64,000 bases of DNA from positions 2,713,001-2,777,000 of the forward strand of contig CP007053.1 of the NCBI GenBank assembly GCA_000242935.3, given 5' to 3'. Positions within the stretch are counted from its first letter, which is position 1. Each line of letters opens with the position of its first letter. This DNA is from Opitutaceae bacterium TAV5. GTDB taxonomy: Bacteria > Verrucomicrobiota > Verrucomicrobiia > Opitutales > Opitutaceae. This document shows positions 51,170-57,914 of this stretch, in pieces. The position numbers were made by a program, and so were the translations under genes. The notes under the pieces are model-generated. The model was not told where the DNA came from. It searched no databases and saw only the letters and a program-made list of their open reading frames with translations.

Positions 51170-52861
51170 ATGCCGGACGACGCCGCTCTCCTTTGCCGTT
51201 ACGCCGAAACCCGCGCCGAAGACGCCTTCGCCGAACTCGTGCGCCGTCATCTCGCGTTCGTTTATTCTGCCGCGCTGCGCCGCACCGGAGGCGATGCCCA
51301 CCGCGCCGAGGACGTCACGCAGATCGTCTTTACCGACCTCGCGCGCAAGGCCCGCGCGCTTTCCCGCCACCCGACGCTGGCCGGCTGGCTGCACACCAGC
51401 ACCCGCTACGCCGCCGCCTCGGTGACGCGCAGCGAATACCGCCGGCAGCACCGCGAACAGGAAGCCAGCGCCATGGCCGACAACGACACTGCAACCACGC
51501 CGCATACCCTGCACCCCGCTATCGCCGACTCCGCCAGCGCCACCGATGCCGACTGGCAGCAACTCCGCCCCGTGATCGACGCGACGCTCGACCGCCTCGA
51601 CGCCCGCGACCGCGAGATCATTCTCCTGCGCTTTTTCGGAAATCACACCTTCGCCGCCATCGGGGAAAAACTTCGCCTGACCGACGACGCCGTCCGCAAG
51701 CGCGCCGATCGTGCTCTCGAAAAACTCCGCCGCCACCTCGCCCGCCGCGGCATCACCTCGACCGCCAGCGCGCTCGGCCTGGCGTTCACCACGCACGCGA
51801 CGGTCGCCACGCCCGCCAGCCTGGCTGCCGGCGTCACGAATGCCGCGCTCTCGGCGGCAACAGCCACCACCGCCACGACTGCCGCCACCCTTGTCCCGCT
51901 CGCCCTCATGACCAAACTCAAAACCGGCGCGCTCGGCCTCGCCCTTGCCGCCGCCGTTACCACAGCCGGCTCGGCCACGCTCGCCATCGTCGTTACGCAA
52001 CAACACGCGCAACTCACCCGCCTCCGCGCCGCCATCGCCGCCGCCGACCCGGAACTCCCGCGCCTGCGCGCCCGCCTCGACGCCGCCGAACGCGACCGCG
52101 ATGCCGCCCTTCGCAAGCTTGCCGAAGCCCGTTCCGCCCGAGCCACGCCCCCGCCGCCGCCCCCTCCCGTCCGTACGCTTGCGGACAAGTTTTCCGCCGA
52201 AGGCAAAGCTCTCGACGCGAATCCCGAATACGCCGCCTTCCAGCGCAGGCAAAGCCGCCTGTCCGTACAAAAAGACTACGGAAACTTCTTCGACCAACTG
52301 GACCTCGACCGCGAAACCCGCGACCGGCTCAAGGAAATCCTCGCCGATTCGCGCGACGAAGTCGTGCGCTCCGCAAAAGAAGCCGGTTACCAGGGGCGGT
52401 CTCTTCCCGACGCCGAACGCCGGGAAATCCTATCCGTATTCGATGAAAAGATACGCGAGGTTCTCGGCGACGCGGCCTTCGACGCGCTCGAGGAATACCG
52501 GATCATCAACGGAGTATCCGGCTACGGGGACAGCCTGGCCGCCAAAAATATCGGCCTTGCTTTGGCCGACGCGGGCCAGCCCGTCGATCCCGGCCAGCAA
52601 GCCCGGATCAGCCGCTATATCTACGAGGAAATCTACGCAAAAAAACCGCCCGCTCCGGATTCCCTGGCCGGGGCGTTGGCCGAAGCTGCCGCCACCACCG
52701 GCGGGCTGAGCGCGGATGAACACGCCGTCCTCGCCCGCGCCGCCGCCGATGCGCTTCTCACTCCGGCGCAACGCGAACTCATCCGCCGGTATTTTGCGGA
52801 CGAACGCGAGTACCGGTTACTCATTTGGAAAACCAGAGAAAGCCTCTCGCCTTCTCCGTAA
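51170..52861 (+). CDS. ECF-type sigma factor with membrane-anchored C-terminal domain
   Basis: 563-aa protein. Sigma region 2 (about residues 15-85: HRAEDVTQIVFTDLARKAR) and region 4 (about 135-192: LDARDREIILLRFFGNHTF, IGEKLRLTDDAVRKRADRA) make a complete ECF sigma factor. They are followed by an Ala/Thr-rich linker, one membrane helix (about 253-275), a coiled coil (about 278-322), a Pro run, and a helical domain (about 350-560) predicted outside the membrane. That last domain is shared with the next gene (NPEYAAFQRRQSRLSVQKDY compare DPDYRRHAHRHSRWRVQEEY). Envelope signalling to transcription within one chain is inferred. ATG 51170 is preferred over GTG 51140. Confidence 0.8.
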   Translation: MPDDAALLCRYAETRAEDAFAELVRRHLAFVYSAALRRTGGDAHRAEDVTQIVFTDLARKARALSRHPTLAGWLHTSTRYAAASVTRSEYRRQHREQEASAMADNDTATTPHTLHPAIADSASATDADWQQLRPVIDATLDRLDARDREIILLRFFGNHTFAAIGEKLRLTDDAVRKRADRALEKLRRHLARRGITSTASALGLAFTTHATVATPASLAAGVTNAALSAATATTATTAATLVPLALMTKLKTGALGLALAAAVTTAGSATLAIVVTQQHAQLTRLRAAIAAADPELPRLRARLDAAERDRDAALRKLAEARSARATPPPPPPPVRTLADKFSAEGKALDANPEYAAFQRRQSRLSVQKDYGNFFDQLDLDRETRDRLKEILADSRDEVVRSAKEAGYQGRSLPDAERREILSVFDEKIREVLGDAAFDALEEYRIINGVSGYGDSLAAKNIGLALADAGQPVDPGQQARISRYIYEEIYAKKPPAPDSLAGALAEAAATTGGLSADEHAVLARAAADALLTPAQRELIRRYFADEREYRLLIWKTRESLSPSP

Positions 52862-52943
52862 TCCCCCCTCCCGGTTTCCTGCGCGCCAGCCATTCCAGCC
52901 ACCGCCTCCATCAACTGCCTCCGCATTGACTGTCTCCATTCCG

Positions 52944-53870
52944 ATGAAACACCGTCGCCTTCTTCGCCTCTGGCTCGGCCTCAACCTTGTTCTCTGCCTG
53001 GCGCTTGCCGCCGCCTGCGTCGTTGCCCGCGTCGAAATCGCCAGCCTCGCGGTTGCCCGCGACCATGCAACCGCCCAAAACGAAAACCGCCGCCATCGCA
53101 TCGAAGAGCGTATCCGCACAGCATTACAGGCTCGCGACGCCGCCACCGCCGACCTCGCTGCCATCCCGTCCGGACAATCCGCCTCCACCGGCGCCGGCAC
53201 TGTTTCCACCGGACCTTCAGCCGAAAAACGCAGCACGATGCACGACCATGAACGCCTTATGAAAAAACTCAGGGCCGACCCCGACTACCGCCGTCATGCC
53301 CATCGCCATTCCCGCTGGCGTGTGCAGGAGGAATACGGCGGTTTTTTTGCCCGCCAAAATCTCTCCCCCGACGAGATCGAAAAACTGAAAGAACTCATCA
53401 TCGAAAAAAGCGATTCGATGAGCGACGCCCGCAAGATCGCGGTCGAACACGGCATCGATGAAGACAGCGGCACGGCCGACCGCCTTGCCAGCCGCGCAGC
53501 CGACGATGTCGAAAAGGACATCAAAACCCTCCTCGGCCCCGAGCGTTTCAGTGCCTTCAAGGACGTTTACCACGAAAACCGGGCCCGCGATTTTGCATCC
53601 GAAATCGACAGTGTTCTGGGCGACCAGATGCTGCCGACTTTGACCGCCGGCCAGTCTGCCGCGCTCGTCCGCTCTGTCCTCGGGCTCAAGCAACGCTGGA
53701 ATACCAACAACCCGAAAATCCTGGCCGACATGGCGCCCCTGCTCACTCTTGCCCAACTCGACGCCATCGCCGGGCACCAGAAAGCCGGCATTACCCAGCT
53801 GGAGCTTTACATGAAGATCAGCGCCGAAGTCCGTGCCGCCGAAACCGGCGCGGCGGAGAAGCCGGAATAG
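52944..53870 (+). CDS. Membrane-anchored paralogue of the sigma-factor C-terminal domain
   Basis: 308-aa protein of unknown function. An N-terminal membrane helix (RLWLGLNLVLCLALAAACVV) is followed by a short coiled coil (about 45-75) and a helical domain matching the extracytoplasmic domain of the preceding sigma factor: shared pattern Y-x2-F/H-x2-R-x-SR-x2-VQ-x2-YG-x-FF followed by LKE. It lacks any sigma domains. It lies 82 bases downstream of the sigma gene on the same strand and is probably co-transcribed; it may be a co-sensor or decoy. ATG 52944 begins the membrane helix. Confidence 0.75.
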   Translation: MKHRRLLRLWLGLNLVLCLALAAACVVARVEIASLAVARDHATAQNENRRHRIEERIRTALQARDAATADLAAIPSGQSASTGAGTVSTGPSAEKRSTMHDHERLMKKLRADPDYRRHAHRHSRWRVQEEYGGFFARQNLSPDEIEKLKELIIEKSDSMSDARKIAVEHGIDEDSGTADRLASRAADDVEKDIKTLLGPERFSAFKDVYHENRARDFASEIDSVLGDQMLPTLTAGQSAALVRSVLGLKQRWNTNNPKILADMAPLLTLAQLDAIAGHQKAGITQLELYMKISAEVRAAETGAAEKPE

Positions 53871-53881
53871 CCGCGAAGACG

Positions 53882-53913
53882 TTTCCGGGCAGGATATTCC
53901 CCGCGCCCGGAAA
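53882..53913. other. Inverted repeat after the sigma-paralogue gene
   Basis: TTTCCGGGC (53882-53890) pairs with GCCCGGAAA (53905-53913) across a 14-base loop, starting 12 bases after the stop at 53870. A-rich rather than T-rich sequence follows, so it is not a canonical terminator for the plus strand. Confidence 0.4.
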
Positions 53914-53967
53914 AAACAAAAGTTGTGATTCCGCCCGCGGTGGCTTCCCTTGCTCTCTTTCCGACCG

Positions 53968-54879
53968 ATGACCGACACCACGGACACCACGCGCAAACCT
54001 TCCTGGCTCCGGGCCAGGCTGCCCACCGGCCCCGGCTACGCCGCCGTGCGGCAAATGGTGGACAACAACAAGCTCCACACTGTCTGCCAGAGCGCGCAGT
54101 GCCCCAACCTCGGCGAATGCTGGTCGCGCGGCACCGCCACCGTCATGATCCTCGGCAACATCTGCACGCGCTCCTGCAACTTCTGCGCCATCCAGACCGG
54201 CCGCCCCACCGAACTCGACCTCGCCGAGCCCGCCCGCGTCGCCGACGCCGTGGCCGCGATGAACCTCCGCCACTGCGTCATCACCTCCGTCGCCCGCGAC
54301 GAGCTCAAGGACGGCGGCGCCTCCGTCTGGGCCGCCACCATCCGCGCCATCCGCCACCGCAACCCGCAGACCGCCATCGAGGTGCTCGTGCCCGATTTCA
54401 AGGGCCGCACCGAACACATCGACATCGTCCTCGATGCGCGGCCCGATATTTTTAACCACAACGTCGAAACCGTCGAACGCCTCCAGCGCCCCGTGCGCGT
54501 GCAGGCCCGCTACGACCGTTCGCGCGGCGTGCTCCGCCACGCCAAAAGCCGCGGCTTCACGACCAAGACCGGCATCATGCTCGGCCTCGGCGAACGCCGC
54601 GAGGAGATCGAACAGACGATCCGCGACATCGCTTCCGACGGCACCAACATCCTCACCATCGGTCAGTACCTGCAACCCACGCCGCAGCACTGGAAGATCG
54701 ACCGCTGGGTGACGCCCGGGGAGTTCGTGCACTGGAAAGAATTCGGCCTCGCCGCGGGTCTCGGCGTGGTCGAGAGCGGCGCGATGGTGCGTTCCAGCTA
54801 CCACGCCGACGAGCAGTCGCACAAGTACACCGGCGACGCCCACCTCAACCGCGTCAACGCCCTCGTCAACGCTGCGTGA
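53968..54879 (+). CDS. lipA: Lipoyl synthase LipA
   Basis: 303-aa radical-SAM enzyme inserting sulfur into octanoyl chains to make lipoyl groups. The auxiliary cluster motif is CQSAQCPNLGECW (Cys40, 45, 51). The radical-SAM cluster is in CTRSCNFC (Cys66, 70, 73), and the C-terminal VRSSYHADE carries the conserved serine ligand. Length and order are typical. ATG 53968 precedes MTDTTDTTRK; an upstream in-frame codon at 53950 is less likely. Works with LipB (50262). Confidence 0.95.
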   Translation: MTDTTDTTRKPSWLRARLPTGPGYAAVRQMVDNNKLHTVCQSAQCPNLGECWSRGTATVMILGNICTRSCNFCAIQTGRPTELDLAEPARVADAVAAMNLRHCVITSVARDELKDGGASVWAATIRAIRHRNPQTAIEVLVPDFKGRTEHIDIVLDARPDIFNHNVETVERLQRPVRVQARYDRSRGVLRHAKSRGFTTKTGIMLGLGERREEIEQTIRDIASDGTNILTIGQYLQPTPQHWKIDRWVTPGEFVHWKEFGLAAGLGVVESGAMVRSSYHADEQSHKYTGDAHLNRVNALVNAA

Positions 54880-54950
54880 TCCGGGAGCGGATTTCACCGC
54901 CAGCACCGTCACTCCCGCGGGCCGACAACGGTATCCCGGCTGTTTCCGGT

Positions 54951-55024
54951 TTTACACAAAGGTCGCAAAGAGCGCGAAGTTGCTGAAAAACAGATCGTTG
55001 TGGCCTTCGCGATCTTTGTGTAAG
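54951..55024. repeat. Long inverted repeat, ACAAAG/CGCGAAG type
   Basis: The left arm TTACACAAAGGTCGCAAAGA with CGCGAAG (54951-54979) pairs with CTTCGCGATCTTTGTGTAA (about 55005-55022). A related single arm lies near 47910-47936. It sits between lipA and rsmE and is followed by a fragment (55094-55117) of the CCTTCTGTTCAA repeat that runs almost into the rsmE start. Confidence 0.6.
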
Positions 55025-55123
55025 AATCCGGAGGCTTGGAGACGTTGGCATGACCCCTTTTGCCGGGCAGCAAAACGAACGGAAAAACACTGTTCCCTTC
55101 GTTGCCTTCTGTTCAAATGAGCC

Positions 55124-55951
55124 ATGCCCGATTTCCGCGCATATTGTCCGACTGGTCCGGCTGAAAAAACCGCCCCTCGCGAACTGCGTCTCGATGCCGC
55201 CGAGTCGCATCACCTCGTCGTCGTCAACCGGGCGCGGGCCGGCGATCCGGTCGTCGTTTTCGACGGCCGCGGACGCGAATGGTCCGGCACGCTCGCCGAT
55301 GCCGGCAAACGCGCCGCCGTCGTTGCCGTCCGCGAAGAATACCGCCGCGCCGTGCCGCTGCCTTGCGCCGTGACGCTGGCGCAGGCCTTGCCCAAGGGCT
55401 CCGTCATGGACGACATCGTGCGCCACGCCACCGAACTCGGCGTCGCGCGCATCGTGCCGCTGGAAACTGCGCGCACCCAGGTTCACCTCGAAGCCGATCG
55501 CTCCGGGAAAAAACTCGAAAAATGGCGCGCCGCCGCCCTCGAAGCCTGCAAGCAGTGCGGCAACCCTTGGCTTCCCGACATCGCACCCGTGCAAACGCTG
55601 GCGGCCTTTCTCGCGGCGCTCACGCCCGCCTCTCTTCCTGCCGCCGCCGGTGCCGCCACTGTTGGCGACAACGAAAACAGCCACGGCGGTGGCGAACTGC
55701 GCCTCGTCGCCAGCCTGCATCCCGGGGCGCGCCACTTGCGCGAGGTGGTGGCCGAAGCCCGCACTCTTGCCGGCGGCCATACCCCGGCCCGTGCGGTCTG
55801 GCTGGTCGGGCCGGAGGGGGATTTCACGCCGGAGGAGATCGCTGCCGCCCTTGCCGCCGGATTTCAGCCGGTGACACTCGGGCCGCTCGTGCTGCGTTGC
55901 GACACCGCCGCCACCAGCGCCCTCGCCATACTCAATCACGAGGTGCTTTGA
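55124..55951 (+). CDS. rsmE: 16S rRNA m3U1498 methyltransferase RsmE
   Basis: 275-aa SPOUT-class methyltransferase. The N-terminal PUA-like domain has LDAAESHHLVVVNRARAGDP. The C-terminal trefoil-knot domain contains ALPKGSVMDDIVRHATELGV, WRAAALEACKQCGNPWLPD, VGPEGDFTPEEI and LGPLVLRCDTAATSAL, matching RsmE. The final motif has CDTA where ETA is most common. A loop rich in Ala and Gly near residue 180 is longer than usual. ATG 55124; the repeat fragment just upstream leaves no clear ribosome binding site. Confidence 0.88.
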   Translation: MPDFRAYCPTGPAEKTAPRELRLDAAESHHLVVVNRARAGDPVVVFDGRGREWSGTLADAGKRAAVVAVREEYRRAVPLPCAVTLAQALPKGSVMDDIVRHATELGVARIVPLETARTQVHLEADRSGKKLEKWRAAALEACKQCGNPWLPDIAPVQTLAAFLAALTPASLPAAAGAATVGDNENSHGGGELRLVASLHPGARHLREVVAEARTLAGGHTPARAVWLVGPEGDFTPEEIAAALAAGFQPVTLGPLVLRCDTAATSALAILNHEVL

Positions 55952-55970
55952 ACCCTGGATTCAGAAGTTG

Positions 55971-56067
55971 AAACCGCTAAAGAACGCTAAATGACGCTAA
56001 AAATGAACGGATTGATCCTGCCAGGGAATGGCTTTGTTTAGCGTCCGTTAGCGCCCTTTAGCGGTTC
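55971..56067. repeat. Long inverted repeat, homologue of 961-1113 in opposite orientation
   Basis: The left arm (55971-56002) has CGCTAAAGAACGCTAAATGA, and the right arm (56036-56067) has TTTAGCGTCCGTTAGCGCCC. Read on the minus strand it begins with the same CCGCAGCAGAGGGAACCGC stretch that precedes the element at 961. It lies between the convergent rsmE and anti-sigma-like genes. Confidence 0.65.
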
Positions 56068-56096
56068 CCTCTGCTGCGGTTTCCGGAATCGCTCCC

Positions 56097-57233
56097 TCAG
56101 AACCGGAACGACACCCGGTCGCCACCGCCCACAAGGCGACGGACGGCAGACGGCAGCACATCGTCATCGTTGACCCGGCGGAGCTGACTGCGCGAAACCC
56201 CATCCTGCGAACCGGTGCCGTCGGAGGAGGCATAGGATTCGGCATCTGCGGCCAGCGCGATAAGCCGCGCCACGCGTGAATCGCCGCGCACCGATGCGAG
56301 CGACGCTTCGGAACTGCCTCCGGGCGTCGCAGCGTGTCCGGCCGAGGCCAGCAGAGGCGCCGGCTGACCGGAAAGCGGGCTTGCCGCCGCCGCGAGCAGC
56401 GAACCGAAGCTGGCGTGTTCCGTCCCTGCCCAGTCGTCGGCGTCGGGCGCCAGGGTCTGGCTGCCGCCGGGAGAGATCACCAGGCCGGAGCTGCGCTGAT
56501 CAAGAACGCCCAGGACGTCCACGACAGAAGAGGAAAGGGGAGGCGAGGCGGGAGACATGCCGTCGAGCGCCGCCACCGCGACAAGCGGGCCGCGGACGGG
56601 AACCGCCGGCGGCAGGATCGAGGACGGCGTTGTCGCCGGACGCGAACGGGGCGCGGGAGCCGCTACCGGAGCGAGCGAAGGCGCGGTATCCGGCGCAGAA
56701 GCCGCGGCCACGAGAATTGCTTCGTCAGACCCGGATTCCGGGCGAGGAGTGGTGGCCGGTTGGCCGGCTTGCGCAGACGCCGCCGGAGAATCACCGGGGG
56801 AAGAGGGCGCCGGTGTCTCCGTCGCAGCCACCTGTACCGGAGCTTTGGGCGGCGCGTCAGAGACCGGTGCGGAGGAGGCCGGCCTGGCGGTGGCGGCCAC
56901 GGTGGCCGCGGCCTGTGGTCGGGTGTCCTGGCTGGCAACGACGATGGCGGGCGACGGGCCGGAGCCGGCGGGGGCGAACGCCACACGCTGGACGCCGACG
57001 ACAGTGAGGGCGAGGGCCGCCAGCGCTCCGGCCGGGAGGGCGAACGGGGCGGACTTGCGCCAGAGAAGGGCAATACCCAGCCACCACGGGCGGGGTTCGA
57101 TGCTGGCGGCGAGCTGTTTGGTGCGCAGCTCGGTTTCGAAGCGCGCCCAGAATTCCTCGGGCGGGCGCTCGGCGCGTTTCAGACGCAACAGATCCTCAAC
57201 AGTCACCACGGTTTTTTTCTGCTCGGGTTTCAT
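56097..57233 (-). CDS. Putative anti-sigma factor, membrane-anchored
   Basis: 378-aa protein encoded directly after an ECF sigma gene with ATGA overlap, as anti-sigma factors usually are. The N-terminal cytoplasmic part (about 1-60) contains EDLLRLKRAERPPEEFWARF. One membrane helix follows (about residues 62-83, ALPAGALAALALTVVG). The remainder is a long Ala/Pro/Ser-rich, low-complexity extracytoplasmic region ending RRVNDDDVLPSAVRRLVGGG. No zinc-binding HxxxCxxC motif is present, so the anti-sigma role rests on position and topology. Confidence 0.65.
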   Translation of the reverse strand: MKPEQKKTVVTVEDLLRLKRAERPPEEFWARFETELRTKQLAASIEPRPWWLGIALLWRKSAPFALPAGALAALALTVVGVQRVAFAPAGSGPSPAIVVASQDTRPQAAATVAATARPASSAPVSDAPPKAPVQVAATETPAPSSPGDSPAASAQAGQPATTPRPESGSDEAILVAAASAPDTAPSLAPVAAPAPRSRPATTPSSILPPAVPVRGPLVAVAALDGMSPASPPLSSSVVDVLGVLDQRSSGLVISPGGSQTLAPDADDWAGTEHASFGSLLAAAASPLSGQPAPLLASAGHAATPGGSSEASLASVRGDSRVARLIALAADAESYASSDGTGSQDGVSRSQLRRVNDDDVLPSAVRRLVGGGDRVSFRF

Positions 57234-57868
57234 GCGCGGAGGTAGGGTTGTAACTCTGCTTGCAACTGCTGCTTGGCGTAGTGGAGACGAGAGCGCACGG
57301 TGCCGGTGGAGCAGCCGACAATCTCGGCAATCTCCTCATGGCTGAGTCCGTCTATCTCGAAGAGTGTGATCACGGTACGATGACGGATAGACAGTTTTTG
57401 CAGCGCCTCGTTCAATTTTTCCTGGAGTTCGGAAAGGAACAGCCTGCGGTCGGCGCCGTTCTTGTCGGTCAGCTGGTTGACAATCTCGGCGACGGGCGGG
57501 TCTTCCTGGAGCTTCTCGAAGCTGAAAAACGAGCGCAGTTTGCTTTTGCGCAGGTGCGACAGCGTCGAGTTGACCGCGATCCGGTAGAGCCAGGTGAAGA
57601 AGGAGGACTGGCCCTGGAAGCGGTTGATGGACTGGAACGCCTTCAGGAAGGCATCCTGGGTGAGGTCGGCGGCGTCCTCGCGGTTGGAGGTGAGGTTGTA
57701 GACGACGCCGAGCACGCGTTCGCGGTAACGCCGGACGAGAGTGTCGAATGCCTGGACGTCGCCAGCCTGCACTTGCTGGACAATACGCCAGTCCGCATCC
57801 GCCTCCTGCTGGCGGTCGGGTGAAGCCGCAAGCGGCCTCGCGATGATTCTGGTGGCGCTGTCCGACAT
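57230..57868 (-). CDS. ECF RNA polymerase sigma factor (SigW-like)
   Basis: 212-aa sigma factor. Region 2: DVQAFDTLVRRYRERVLGVV and EDAADLTQDAFLKAFQSINR with FFTWLYRIAVN. Region 4: KLSIRHRTVITLFEIDGLSH with EEIAEIVGCSTGTVRSRLHY. Classic ECF layout, probably controlled by the overlapping downstream anti-sigma-like gene. ATG 57868 gives a 25-residue leader before region 2. It lies 46 bases upstream of the 3' end of the beta-helix PEP-CTERM gene on the same strand. Confidence 0.92.
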   Translation of the reverse strand: MSDSATRIIARPLAASPDRQQEADADWRIVQQVQAGDVQAFDTLVRRYRERVLGVVYNLTSNREDAADLTQDAFLKAFQSINRFQGQSSFFTWLYRIAVNSTLSHLRKSKLRSFFSFEKLQEDPPVAEIVNQLTDKNGADRRLFLSELQEKLNEALQKLSIRHRTVITLFEIDGLSHEEIAEIVGCSTGTVRSRLHYAKQQLQAELQPYLRA

Positions 57869-57914
57869 GACGAAGGAGCGCCAAACCTTGGTCAGGACGC
57901 CGCGAGAGGCAAAC

